Shown in pieces: positions 21,665 through 32,989 of a DNA stretch of 64,000 nt (the first letter of the stretch is position 1; each line of letters starts with the position of its first letter). A model generated the notes under the pieces. That model was not told where the DNA came from and ran no database searches. It saw only the letters and a program-made list of their open reading frames with translations. The position numbers and the translations under genes were made by a program. The stretch is from Triatoma infestans (Eukaryota > Arthropoda > Insecta > Hemiptera > Reduviidae). Where the stretch lies: the NCBI GenBank assembly GCA_011037195.1, contig JAAEAF010014742.1:62001-126000 (forward strand), written 5' to 3'.

Positions 21665-22160
21665 CAAAACTGCTTATTTTTTTTTTTATAATTAGTTTTG
21701 CAAAAATATGCGGAAATCTAGACGAGAGCAAGTGACGAGGCATTTGCAAATAATATAATTATAATACAACCTGAAGGCATGCAAAAAAGTTGGCATCAAA
21801 TTTGTTTCCAAATACAACAAATAAAATCTGGAAAATTCTGAGGCAGATTAAAAAACATTTTTTATATAAAAAATTTTTAGAATGATTTCAACATTTTGTA
21901 TATTTTTGATCCCCAAAAATTTGTGTCCCCTAGCAGGTAATAGTTCTAGAAATAGAATTAAAGATTTTCACTTTAGAGGAAAAAAGGGATATTATTATTA
22001 TTATTATAAATTAGCATAGCAAATAAGCGTTCAAAGCAAATTTAGAGTTTCTCAATTTTTTTTTAAAACGTTTTTCCAAAGACAGATTTGTCGTTACCGT
22101 GATACCCAAATATTTGTATGAATTTACAATACCTATTTCCTGTTTATTAAAATACAATTA
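21665..22160. other. AT-rich stretch, nothing recognised
   Basis: A short ATT repeat near 21992-22008 is the only structure. Confidence 0.35.
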
Positions 22161-22169
22161 TATATTTGA

Positions 22170-23384
22170 GATGCTGTTGGGGCTAATCCCCCTTCAGTAT
22201 GTGGTAGTGGGAGAGGCAATGAAAGGGTACCTCAGAATGAGGTGCGAGGGAGAATGGGTGAGAACCTTTCGGGGGGATCACACTAGGATCGAGGACGAAA
22301 TTTGGCGAGTGAACCGATTTCTGCTATCCAAGCTTGATGAGACGAGCAAGAAATGGGGATTTGAGAGAGATTATGAGATTACGATTGGTAGTATAGGGGA
22401 TGATAACCTCACAAGGCCAACGGAGTGGGGCAGCGGTATTATTCGCTGCTATTCAGATGGCTCTAGGCAGGAGGGTACTGGCCTGTCGGGGGCGGGAGCA
22501 TGGCTTCAGGAGTTGGATAGAGGGAGTTCGGTGGCCTTGGGTGGTTTGGCCACTGTTTTCCAGTCTGAGGTGGTGGGCATCATTGAATGCTGCCACCTTG
22601 TGGGGGAGTGGCTAGGAGAGTTTAAGGAAGTGCGGATTTTCTCGGATAGTCAAGCCGCACTAAGGGCTTTGAGTAAGCCTTGGTGGAGTTCGAAATTAGT
22701 GGGAGAATGTAGGAGAAGGCTTAACGCTTTGGCTCGGAGGGGTAAGGTGCATCTCTATTGGATACCCGGACATGCGGGAATAGAGGGCAATGAGAGGGCG
22801 GATCGGCTGGCCAGGGAGGGATCATCATTACCATTTTGTGGTCCTGAACCAGCCCTGGCCGTTACAAAGATGTTTCACGACAAACAGATTAGACTTTGGG
22901 AGACGAGAGCTTTGGAGAAACGCTGGGGGGACACGCAGGGGTGCCTCCAAGCTAAAAGATTTATAAAGGCAAGCAAGCAGGGAATTTCGGAGTATCTCCT
23001 GTCTCTTAGTAGGACGGGTTTGAGAACCTTGGTAGGGATAGTGACTGGACACACTTGGGTGTCCAGTCACTTGTTCAACATAGGGAGGACGCCGAGTCCC
23101 ATTTGTCAGAACTGTGACGACGGAGTTAGGGAAACGGTGTATCACTACTTATGTCAGTGTCCCCGTTTCGCTGGAACTAGGTTTCGTATATTTGGGAGGA
23201 CACCACTCCCGCAGGATTGCCTGGGCGAGTTGGAGTTTAGGGATATCTTGGGATATTGCAGATTAACCGGCAAGTTACCGGGGGAGATTATTTAAGGGGT
23301 CACGGGGGGTATCGGGGGGATAAGAGCCACATAGGCTTAGGTCCCGCGCCTTTGGCAACCCGTTTGATAATAATAATAATAATA
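22170..23384 (+). pseudogene. 5'-truncated LINE with intact RNase H domain
   Basis: The 398-residue open frame at 22099-23295 becomes LINE-derived from about residue 25; the first 24 residues are read from host DNA. It covers the end of the RT thumb (LLGLIPLQYVVVGEAMKGYL), then an RNase H domain with the whole catalytic set visible: D120 (YSDGS), E157 (QSEVVG), D183 (FSDSQ), H225 (WIPGHAGIEGNERAD) and D235. Next comes a C336-x2-C339-x9-H349-x4-C354 motif and a stop. A short 3' UTR ends in (TAA)n, as in I-type LINEs. TSD ATATTTGA is at 22162-22169 and 23385-23392. There is no stop within the remaining ORF, so it is relatively young, but lacking RT it cannot move itself. Confidence 0.85.
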
Positions 23385-23392
23385 ATATTTGA

Positions 23393-23600
23393 TACATTTT
23401 CCAGAGAAAATTTATTTTTTAAGGGTTCCAGAGGAGGTTCTCCTTCATTATGGTTCTACCATCCGTATAATATTAATATATACATTAGATACATTACTTG
23501 AATTCGAAATTTAAGTTAACCGGAAACGCGATTTTACACAATAGAATTTTGACATTTTTTAGAATTTACACGAAAACCATTAAAACCACATCCATTAAAC
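23393..23600 (+). mobile_element. HINE-like fragment, host of the RNase H LINE
   Basis: ACATTTTCCAGAGAAAATTT, AAGGGTTCCAGAGGAGG and CTTCATTATGGTTCTACC match 18440-18540. AACCGGAAACGCGATTTTAC follows as an internal repeat start. The LINE TSD adjoins it directly, so the LINE appears to have inserted in or beside this copy. Confidence 0.6.
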
Positions 23601-25028
23601 TGCAGAGAAACCTATAATTTTTATTTTTGTAAAATTTTTTTTGAAAAAATTATTGTTTTTACGTCATTTCTGCTTCTGTTGGTAAGTTGTTGGGTACTTG
23701 CTCCACCTGTACTTATATATTTATATTAGGTCATACCTGTTAGCAAAATTTGAAATTTAATTTTGTCAAGAATTTTATAATGATTGCAACAAGCGAAGTT
23801 ATGTGTGAGTGTTTAATAATGCAGTCAAATGTGGAAGAGTGACAGTTTAGAGGAAGGAAAGCTTCCACAGTATTCTCTTGAAATCTACATTCTCTCTTTC
23901 TCTCCCTCTCTGGCAAAGCACATACACAACAAACACCATATACATGCATACATACATACATACAAACTCAAACAAACACGTAGGGTAACCGGTTAAAATC
24001 AATTTCAAATTAACTATAAATCCTAGAACTAATTTCTCATACAATAGCCTAAGAAAATGATAATAAGGAATTATTTAATTAAAAAAAAAAAATATATCCT
24101 CAACTCTTATGACGGCTATTTATAATAATAACAACACGCGTATTATGTTGATATTTAATTTCAATTAGTTTCATTTCTTCTATTTTTTTCCAGCATTTAA
24201 CACTTCCAAACATTCCATACATAATTGCCCTATTGTTATTGTATAAAATAATCTACACTAGAGTTATAATATTTTTGCAAAACTATATATATATATATAT
24301 ATAAAATCTTAAGGACATTCAAAATGCCTAGTAATGTGTGGCTATTTATAAAAAGAGTTAAGTAAATAGTCATGTAATATTTTTTTTATTTTGTAAAATC
24401 CCATTGTTTACTAAAGTGAAATTAAATAATCACTTTCATTTTTTTTTTTCTTTCTTTGAAATGTATTTATTCAAATTCTTAGTAAGTATGTAGTAATTTG
24501 TTTGGGAATTTCATCCCAATTTTCTAGACAATTTATAGTGCTATAAAAATATGGAATATTGTTTTTTTAATTAATTTGAGATTAACTTTTGTACTATATA
24601 GTCTTATATGTGAACTTTATTCAGTATTCCCCTAGAATAAACTTGCCTGGAATTTAAATATTTTCTAGTGATTGACAGTTTTATTAACTGGGAGGAATAA
24701 AATTCCTTCGACAGAAACTCTTGTGTCACCAAGAGGGGTCTTCTAGTCGGCAAGTGTTGTTTGATTGAGGTCATGGCCGTCGGTTTGAATTAAATATCTT
24801 ACTTAGCAATACTTTGGGTCTTTGCTATAGTGACCTTTTTGATCAGAAATTGCCAGCAACAAATTTGATTTGTAATGTTTGTAGCTAAGAGAAGATCTAT
24901 AGGTCTTTTAAAACGATTTATTGTCATTTTTTTTTTTTTTTTTAGTTGTTTTTGTAAAAAGCCATAGCTCAACTTTATTTATTTGAAACAGTTTCTAGAT
25001 GGCAACATCTAGTCTCTTATATTATTAT
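23601..25028. other. AT-rich stretch, nothing recognised
   Basis: It contains a (CATA)n-like run near 23940-23965, a TA run near 24285-24302 and several poly-T tracts. The ORFs at 23740-24044 are readings of simple sequence. Confidence 0.4.
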
Positions 25029-25030
25029 TA

Positions 25031-25177
25031 TTTTTTTACTTTCTCTTACTCCTAGTAAGAGGAAGTATTGTAATCGTGTCAAATTTTCGATATCGAGTTT
25101 TCACCGGAAATATCCGTTTTTGAGGAGTCCAAAAAAGTGGTTTTTAGCAAATGGTCTGTGTGTGTGTGCGCGCGCGC

Positions 25178-25208
<31 letters not shown>

Positions 25209-26050
25209 AACAGCATAGCTCAAAAACGAAAAACCGTAGAAAGTTGAAACTTGATATTCCGTTTAGTATCACCATGGGATCTGACACTACGTTATCTGTC
25301 AAAATTCCTCAACCGGAAGTACCACTTTACTAGTTAGATTTTTTACTTTTTTGCGATTTTCTCAAAAATGGCTCCGACGATTTTCTTTAAACTCCAAACA
25401 TCAACCACACATACAAAGAGCTACAACTTTTATTTGAAACATTTCTCCGGGAAAATGCACTGAAGGGCACTTTTGGGGGAGGGGTGGGGTTAGGTTTCCA
25501 TCTAAAGTGCTATTTCAGTTTATTAGACAATTCTGTCATCTAAATAATGTTAATTAGAATTAAATATGTTGTTGAAATTCCGAGTTTGAAAAAAAACGGA
25601 TAACCGGAAGTGCGTTTACTTTACCACTTTACTAAATGATTTATTCACTTTTTCGCAATTTTCTCAAAAATGGCTCCGACGATTTTTTTGAACTTCGTAT
25701 ATAAACTAAACATGCAAAGATCTACAACTTTTATTTAAAACATTTCTCTGGAAAATTTCTTTTAAGAGCACTTTTAGGGGAGGGGTGGGGTTAGATTTTC
25801 ATCAAAGTGCTATCCTAGTTCATTATACAATTCTATCATCCAAACATAATTAGTTAGAAATAAATAGATGGCTGAAATTCCAAGTTTCAAGAAAATTAGT
25901 AAACCGGAAGTGCGCTTTTGCTGAACAGTTTTTTCAGTTTTCGACGAGTTTCATTAAATTGTGGTACACAAACTATAAAATTTGTCAATTATCATTTTGA
26001 GAACTGGAGTAAGAGAAAGTTGTGTGAGTGTTTCACACCAGATTTTTTTT
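25031..26050 (+). mobile_element. Best-preserved HINE-like element (reference copy)
   Basis: Head: T-run, ACTTTCTCTTACTCC, short palindrome CTTACTCCTAGTAAG. Landmarks follow: GAGTTTTCACCGGAAATATC, GCAAATGGTCTGTG with a GT/GC microsatellite, then GAACAGCATAGCTCAAAAAC. Internal repeats start with CCGGAAGTACC (25314), CCGGAAGTGCG (25604) and CCGGAAGTGCG (25907), a ~290-300 bp period. Each of the first two continues through TTCTCAAAAATGGCTCCGAC and CATTTCTC. The end has GAGTAAGAGAAAGTT, the 6-bp-stem hairpin GTGTGAGTGTTTCACAC, then CAGATT and a T-run. Ends and flanks fit Helentron-type insertion at TT; no protein is encoded. Confidence 0.8.
25157..25190. repeat. GT/GC microsatellite in HINE-like element
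   Basis: A (TG)n(CG)n(TG)n tract occupies the conserved microsatellite position of the family. Confidence 0.9.
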
Positions 26051-26380
26051 TTATATAAAATCGATAATTTTATCGAAAAAGCTATCTAATTTTAAGGATC
26101 ATTTATTTCCAAGTGTATGATTTACAGTTTGGAAAAATTTTCTAAGAACGCGATAAAAATAAAGTAAATAAAATCTTTGATGAAAGCTTTTTTTTAAAAA
26201 AAAAATATAATTCAATATTTTTACCTGCTAGATAGCGCAACTTTTATTTAAATTTAATAATAAGAAAGTGAATAAAATTCTGATTTTAAAGAGAATATAT
26301 CAGTTAAAATTTCAGAACTGATATAGGAGAAAGTCTTATATTTTATTCACCAAATATTTTCAATTTTTTCTAAGATAGAT
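26051..26380. other. AT-rich spacer between two HINE-like copies
   Basis: Nothing recognisable beyond A/T runs. Confidence 0.4.
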
Positions 26381-26381
26381 A

Positions 26382-27282
26382 TTTTTTTACTTTCTCTAAC
26401 TCTGCCTATTAGAGGAAGTATTGTGATCTTGACAGATTTTCGAAATTAAATTAAAAAACGAAAAGTTGCAGGATGTTTTCGAACTTTGGTAAATACCGTT
26501 TAGGAACTACCACCTCATCTCAGACATGAAGATTTTGGGCAAAATCCATCAACCCCGAAGTGCCACTTTATTAAATGTATTTTTTTTTTCAGTTTTTTGT
26601 GATTTCCTTAAAAACGGTTCCAAATAAATTTTTCTTTAAACTTGATATCACAATTACAGACAGGCACAAAGAGTTATAACGTTTTATTTCAAACATTTCT
26701 CTAGCAAAAATTCATTTAAGGACACTTTTAGGAGAGGGGTAGATTTTATGGTTCCCCCTAATTAATATAAATCCATAGTTTGAAGAAATCGGATTATTCG
26801 TAAGTGCGCTTTACTGAAAGTAGTTTTCAATTTTCTACTGTTTTCTATAAAACGGCTTGCAACGATTTTCTTTAAACTTGTTATATAAACTACACATACA
26901 AAAGAGCTACAATTTTTATTTGAAACAATTCTTCGGGAAAATGAATATAACGGCACTTTAGGGGGGATGGAGAGATGGGGGTTATGGTTTCATCTAAAAT
27001 GCCTCATATTTTAGTTCAGCTAAATGTGCTATACAATTCTGTCAACTAAATAATATTAATTAGAATTATATAAGTTGCCAAAATTCCCAGTTTGAAGGAA
27101 ATCGGCTGAGCGGAAGTGCGGCTTTACTGAATAGGTTTTTCAGTTGTTTTTTTTTTTGTGATTTTTCATCACAAAAATGCCGACGGTTTTAAATACTAAT
27201 AAGAATTATAAGTGTGACGTAAAATTTGCCATTTCGCAGTAAGAGAAAGTCGTGTGAGTGTTTCACACCAGATTTTTTTTTT
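26382..27282 (+). mobile_element. HINE-like element, diverged, ends complete
   Basis: It starts ACTTTCTCTAACTCTGCC and ends GTAAGAGAAAGTCGTGTGAG with TTTCACACCAGA plus a T-run. The GAGTTTTCACC and microsatellite segment is deleted. Internal repeat starts are AACCCCGAAGTGCC (26551), CGTAAGTGCGCTTTACTGAA (26799) and AGCGGAAGTGCGGCTTTACT (27109). It lies in tandem orientation with 25031-26050, and a LINE fragment abuts its 3' end. Confidence 0.75.
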
Positions 27283-27284
27283 CT

Positions 27285-28195
27285 CGGGGTTTTCCACGAA
27301 TCGTGGTACCCTTCAGCCATCGAGCGGAATTGCCCAAGCAACACGATCCTCTGCCTGCTCTTCCATCAGGCCATAACCAGCCATCATATCTTCCACCCGG
27401 CCCCTCCATCTACCTCTGGGTCTACCTGTCCTTCGGCCATCCACCTCGCTGTCCATCACCACCCTAGGCAATCTTCCTGGGCCCATCGTCCTCACATGCC
27501 CATACCACGTGAGTGTCGTAGTCTCACTGGTTTCCAAGATGTTCCTCTCCACATCAATCCTCTTCCTAATGTCGTCATTTCTAACTTTGTCCCGCCTCGA
27601 ACATCCTACAGATCTCCTCCAGTCATCCATCTCTACTACCAAGGAGTCTCTCGCGCTGTCTTCTATTCAGTACCCAGGTTTCTGCGCCGTACAGTTAGGA
27701 TACCTTGGAGGATCGATGTGAAGATTAGCCTCTTGGTTCCGGATAACAAAATTTCCGCTCCATAGCATTGGGTTCCATAGTCCTATTACTTTTTTCACCT
27801 CCCTAATTTTTCGCTCTACTTCCTGCTTGGAGGAGCCATCCTTTTCTACTTACTATTGATCCTAAGTATTTAAAATGATCCACTCTTTTAATGCGTCTAC
27901 CTTCTATTTCTATGGTACTTGCATTCGACATGGTTAAGTGCTCTGTCTTATCAAAATATATACTCAGTTCCCATTCAGCATAACCTTCCATCAACTTCTT
28001 CATCATCTACATCTTCTGCAATTATAACCTGGTCGTCTGCTAACAGAAGGTTAGAAATATACAGATTATTTGTAATCATTATTCCCTTCTCATTCCCTTT
28101 ACACACTTCTCATTCCTTCCACTCAGGGCAAGATCGAGATATATTTTAAAAAGGGTTGGCGGCATACAACATCTCTGGATTAGTCCTTTTAGATG
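27285..28195 (-). pseudogene. LINE reverse transcriptase C-terminal half, frameshifted
   Basis: On the minus strand, in order: GLIQRCCMPPTLFKIYLDLA (RT motif around 28150, normally RQGC-LSPTLF), NLLLADDQVIIAED with the catalytic ADD box near 28040, then KLMEGYAEWELSIYFDKTEH and YLGSIVSRKG of the thumb (27803-28006), and finally RRDKVRNDDIRKRI, LTWYGHVRTM and GRRTGRPRGRWRGRVED (27313-27642). Several frameshifts and stops separate these parts. It is bounded on one side by an (ATT)n run at 28219-28255 and on the other by the HINE 3' end. The plus-strand ORFs here are shadows. Confidence 0.8.
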
Positions 28196-28217
28196 TTGAG
28201 AATGGCTGGGAGAGCCA

Positions 28218-28218
<1 letters not shown>

Positions 28219-28255
<37 letters not shown>
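28219..28255. repeat. (ATT)n microsatellite
   Basis: A perfect trinucleotide run adjoins the 5' side of the minus-strand LINE fragment. Confidence 0.9.
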
Positions 28256-28256
<1 letters not shown>

Positions 28257-28316
28257 AATAAGGGCTATTAATGTTGAATCTATTTTCTAGCCTAAAGAGT
28301 CAAATTACGAAAGTAG

Positions 28317-29063
28317 TAGAATAGAATAGAAAGCTTTATTACATATTTTACAAAAAGAGAAAATAGAAATACAAACAATAAACTGATAGCTATTGATAGG
28401 CATGGTTGTATACGTCAGCCTAGAGTTCATCTTACAAACTAATGAAAAAATAACTTACTCACTAAAGTAAGACAAAGAAAAAGTAAATCAAATCCTGTGA
28501 TAAAGAGAGAGGATATAAATGCATAATATTTTGAATTAAAAAAAGCAAAAACAAAATTCTAAGTATTCACTTATAAGGAACATCCTGTATTTATAAGCCG
28601 AAACATGAAAGTAAAACGAATTTGTCCATTTTCCACCATTAAGTAAGTCATAATTTCTGCCTGGCTTAGTGCCTTCTTCCCCAGCCACTTAATTCTATAT
28701 TCCTGTAAAATAGGGCATTTCCCTAAATAATGGCCCATGTCCTCACGTTCTCCTAAGTTACAGAGGGTATATAACCACTGTTCCTCCGAACGCATTTTAT
28801 TACAATTTAAATTAACTAACTGCCCTCTTATCTTGAAAATGACCTTCATAATGCCGAAATTGTTAGCATCGGATATGTAGTGACCATTTCCAAGATCAGT
28901 AATTAGGTGTTTATATAAGAAATGGAAGCTCGAAGATAGCGTTTTTAATATCATATTTTCCTTAAAATTACTTTTAAAACAAGCCAACGCAGTTTTCGGA
29001 TTAACACCTACATAATAATCCAAGCTAATGTTTACGAGTAGGTTACCAAAGTTTTCTTTGTGC
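28317..29063 (-). pseudogene. 5'-truncated LINE with perfect 16-bp TSD
   Basis: It is flanked by CAAATTACGAAAGTAG at 28301-28316 and 29064-29079. The minus strand carries an open frame of 150 codons (28571-29023) with LSSSFHFLYKHLITDL and then WLYTLCNLGEREDMGHYLGK followed by CPILQEYR, a C-terminal zinc-knuckle-like motif of CR1/Jockey-type LINEs. The 3' UTR (28317-28570) has AATAAAG near 28340 and ends in an ATTCT-rich tail. The same protein segment occurs in the decayed copy at 20.7-21.7 kb. The preserved TSD and open frame indicate a comparatively recent insertion. Confidence 0.85.
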
Positions 29064-29079
29064 CAAATTACGAAAGTAG

Positions 29080-30164
29080 CATTAATTTTCTTTAACCTAT
29101 TAAAAAACCTTCAACTAAATGGATTAGTTACTTTTTGATATAATTATGTTTACTTATACTTTATCTTCAAATCTAATAAATGTTTATGAGGTTATTGGGC
29201 TACCTTGAAAAAAAAACACTTCATTAAGTTTAAAAATCACTTGTGCTAAATTATTTTCAATGTAGTAGAATTGAGAGCAATTTTATTTTCACATCTATTT
29301 GGTTCATTATCTTTAGGTACATGTTTTAGTAAATATCTGTTATAATTGCACACTCTTTGTGATGTTTCTAATAATTTCAAGGTTTCTTTTTCCCACTTCA
29401 AGTGTAAAGAACTTTTAAAAAAAAAAAAAAAAGATTTCTTTTCGTCTACTAGCCAGCCAGCCGTTGTCCTTGTTATTTCAGTGGTGTGAAGAAAGAAATT
29501 TGTTATTTTGAATTTGTTTGAATATATTTGCCTCTTTTTATATATTTTTCTAATAATTGTTCTATTGTTTGCCTAAATTGAAAAAATATTCAATTAACAA
29601 AAAATACATTTTTATTTATTCAGTAATTTCTTACAAATTTAAATAAAAATATTTTAATTAAAATAAAAATAAGATTTTTTCCCTATTCTATTTTTTTGCG
29701 TACTTTATTAGTTCTATTATAAATATCATACTGATCCCAGTTCTCCTTTATTCTGAAATAAAAAGGAGTATACTCTAAAATTATTAACAGTCGTTAAATA
29801 GAATATAGAAATATGTTTTTTTTTTTTTATGATTCCCATTTCCATTTTTATAACAAAAAATTGTTTTTTTTTTTTTTAAGTTATTTTTACTTTCTTTTAT
29901 GGAGGACGTGGAAATAGTTTCTCTAAGAGGAGAAACCAGCTATCAGATCAAATTTTCATCAGGAGATCTAGGAATGAAAAAAGATATTATTGCAATTGTT
30001 CATTTCCCACCCCCTCTTTTTCTCTATATATTTATATACATATAGTGTGTGTGTATGCTCGCATGTGGGCGTGCAACTTGTTACTTTATTTAGGCATTGC
30101 ATTCCAAGAGATCCGACACGAAAGTTTGGTAAAACTAGGTTTTTAGGATAAGCCCATCTTTATT
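29080..30164. other. AT-rich stretch, nothing recognised
   Basis: Poly-A near 29418, poly-T near 29820 and 29866, and a short GT run near 30043 were noted. Confidence 0.4.
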
Positions 30165-30165
30165 G

Positions 30166-31215
30166 ATTTTTTTTACTTTCAATTTCTTACTCCTAGTATA
30201 AGAGAAAGTATTGTAATGGTGCCAAATTTTTGATATCAAGTTTTCACCGGAAATAGACGTTTTCAGGTTTCTTGAGTCCAAAAAAGGGGTTTTCAGCAAA
30301 TGGTCTGTAGGTATGTATGTACGTATATATGTGAACATCATAGCTGAAAAACGAAGAATCACAGAAATTTCAAACTTGATATTTCGTTTAGCTATCACCA
30401 TGGGATTTGACAGTAAACTAGGTGTCAAAATTCCTCAACCGGGAAGTACCACTTTACTGATTTTTTTTTTTTTTTTTTCACTTTTTTTGCGATTTTCTCA
30501 AAAATGACTCTGACGATTTTCTTCAAACTTGTTATATCAACTACACATACAAAAAGCTATAACTTTTATTTAACACATATCTCTGGGAAAAATTCATTTA
30601 AAGGCACTTTTTGGGGGAGGAGTGGGGTTGGATTTTCCTCCAAAGTACTATTTCAGTTTACTATATACTTCTGTCAAATATAAAATATATTGTTGAAACT
30701 CCAAGTTTGAAAAGAATCGGATAACTGGAAGTGCGTTTTTACTGAAATGAATTTTTCAGTTTTCTGGTATTTTCTTGAAAATGGCTTCAACGATTTTCTT
30801 TAAACTGTAAGGTATGTAAACTGCATATATAGAAAGCTACAACTTTTATTTGAAACATTTCTCCTGGTAAAGTCATTTAAGGAGGTTTTTGGGATTGGGG
30901 AGGGGGATTCTGTTTTTCTCTAAAATGCGCTCTACCAAAACAAAACAAACACAATAACAAAATTAATTAGAAATAAATAGATGGCTAAAATTCCGAGTTT
31001 CAAGACAATTAGTAGAACGAAAGTGCGCTTTTACTGAACAGTTTTTTTTTTTTTTCAGTTTTCGATGAATTTCATTAAATTTCGTACACTAACTATAAAA
31101 TTTGTCAATTACAATTTTGAAAACTGAAATAAGACTAACTATAAAATTTGTCAATTACAATTTTGAAAACTGAAATAAGAGAAAGTTGTATGAGTGTTTC
31201 ACACAAAATTTTTTT
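30166..31215 (+). mobile_element. Near-complete HINE-like element
   Basis: The head TACTTTCAATTTCTTACTCC is followed by AGTTTTCACCGGAAATAGAC and GCAAATGGTCTGTAGG with only a short GTATGTAT run in place of a long microsatellite. Three internal repeats follow (AACCGGGAAGTACC 30438, AACTGGAAGTGCG 30723, AACGAAAGTGCGC 31016). A 49-bp direct duplication of ACTATAAAATTTGTCAATTA precedes the 3' end AGAGAAAGTTGTATGAGTG. Confidence 0.8.
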
Positions 31216-31440
31216 GTTCCAGTTTTTAGCGTTTTTTTTTTTCGTTTTTGAGAATGAATCCAACGATTTTCTTTGAATTTGTAATATTTACTAAATCTAC
31301 ACGATATTTTATCACTTTTATTTGAAACGTTTTTCGGGGGAAATTCATTTATGGGAGTTTTCACGCTGCCCTCTACTAAAGTATCATTCCTTTCTTCCAA
31401 CTATTATATAATAGCAAGGAGAATCATTAAGAGTGCCGTT
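31216..31440 (+). mobile_element. HINE-like fragment
   Basis: CAACGATTTTCTTTGAATTT, ATCACTTTTATTTGAAACG and GGAAATTCATTTATGGGAG match one internal repeat unit of the family. It follows the complete copy directly. Confidence 0.6.
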
Positions 31441-31447
31441 TAGATTC

Positions 31448-31990
31448 CAAGTTTGTACAGACTCTTTATTTCCTGATTCGTCCTTCTTCTCCAGGCATTA
31501 CCTTATCTGACCGCCCCGTAGATCTTACGAAGGACTTTCCGCTCGAAGACCAATAAGTCTTCCTCATCTTTTTTTGAGAAGGTCCAGGATTCCGATCCGT
31601 AAGTCACGACCGGTCGGATTAGTGTCTTGTAGACAGTGATCTTCGCGCTTCTCTTATTAAGCTACTGCTCAGGTGTTGCTGTATGCCAAAGTAGCATCTA
31701 TTAGCGAGATGGATCAATCTTTTTATTTCCTCCGATAAATCGTTATCTTCGCTAACTAGCGATCTTAAGTATGCAAAGCTCTTAACTTTTTCAAATTTGC
31801 ACGGACCCAAAAAGATCTGTGGGAAGTGGCCACCTTCAGAGCACATATATTTGGTTTTGGATAGATTTATCTTTAAACCCATCTTTTCTGCTGCAGACTT
31901 TAGTTTGAGGAAAGCTTCTTCCAGTGCTCTACAGGATCTAGCAATGATGTCTATATCGTCTGCGTAACCTAATATTTGCACTAATCTGTT
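31448..31990 (-). pseudogene. LINE reverse transcriptase fragment with YADD box
   Basis: The minus strand 31981-31619 encodes QILGYADDIDIIARSCRALE and KSAAEKMGLKINLSKTKYMC, the RT palm catalytic box (YADD) and following thumb, then AYLRSLVSEDNDLSEEIK. After a frameshift, 31620-31450 continues with RPVVTYGSESWTFSKKDEE and LLVFERKVLRKIYGAVR, interrupted by a stop. The last motif matches the fragment at 4.2-4.7 kb, suggesting the same LINE clade. Both ends are truncated. Confidence 0.8.
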
Positions 31991-32735
31991 GAACTTGATT
32001 CATAGAAGTATCAAATTTAAGCATATTAATTCTTATTCTATATCTATACAACAAGAATTCCCTATTGTATAGGGAATATCTCCTTCTTCTTCTTTATCTT
32101 AAGCCTATATTCCTCTTTATTGCCTGGGGCATATCCCTAATTTATAACATATCATAACCTATAACAATATGTATACAATGTTGTATTTAATTTAAAAACA
32201 TTATTTTATCATTATAAGTTACTAAATTTTTTTTTATGTTCCATTATTTTACTTTCACTGTCACTATTTATCAATGTGCAATATGCATGAATTTTTACTT
32301 TTTTTTTTGTATTATCATCTGGAAACTTTATATGTACCTATCTACATATTTAATTGTATTAAACACAATGCATTTCCAGATACTTGAAATGTTTCTCTTC
32401 ACCTCGTTGCATTTATTAAATCATTTGGCAAAGTTAAAATACAGTTTAATTTTTTTTTTGTTTAAATATTGTTACTAATTATTAATGAATGGGTTTAAAT
32501 ATAATTTTTAACAAAATAATAATAATAAACTGATATGCATACCTAAATATTCATAAAATAATTAATACTATTGTGGAAAAAGTGAAACTTAATAGTTTCA
32601 AGAACAATAGAGTTCTATTGTTTATTAAGAAAAAAAAAGATACGGTTGTTTGCATACTTTTTAAATATGCTGAATAATGTAAAGCATGTAATAACTATTG
32701 TGCTTCTGATACCAGAATATAATATAAACTATTTA
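31991..32735. other. AT-rich stretch, nothing recognised
   Basis: The ORF at 32236-32478 is Phe/Leu/Tyr-rich in low-complexity DNA and is not supported as a gene. Confidence 0.35.
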
Positions 32736-32739
32736 ATAG

Positions 32740-32917
32740 AACACTTGAGTTTGGTTGAGGCTCTGCGTCAATAGTTTGCTAGAAACCGACGACAAACTGC
32801 TATAGCCTTATTTGCTTGCAAAGTGTAACGATCCTGAAGAGGCTCATTGCAACATGGGCGAAACGTCGGTCGTCTAGCAAACTACTGACGCGGTGTCAAC
32901 CAAACTCCAAGTTTTCT
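32740..32917 (+). repeat. Foldback element with hammerhead-like module (locus 3)
   Basis: Imperfect inverted arms at 32740-32791 and 32864-32917 share GAGTTTGGTTGA, GCGTCAATAGTTTGCTAGA and CCGACG (complement in the right arm). In the loop lies CTGAAGA (32834-32840), a GCTC/GGGC stem and GAAACG (32860 on). The right arm continues CTTCATGAAAATTGACGCGG, a segment shared with the loci at 46.4 and 54.1 kb. It has no coding capacity. Confidence 0.6.
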
Positions 32918-32989
32918 TCATGAAAATTGACGCGGTAACCTAACGGATCAATTTAGGTATAGGGTTATATTGAAAATATTTTTTTCCCG

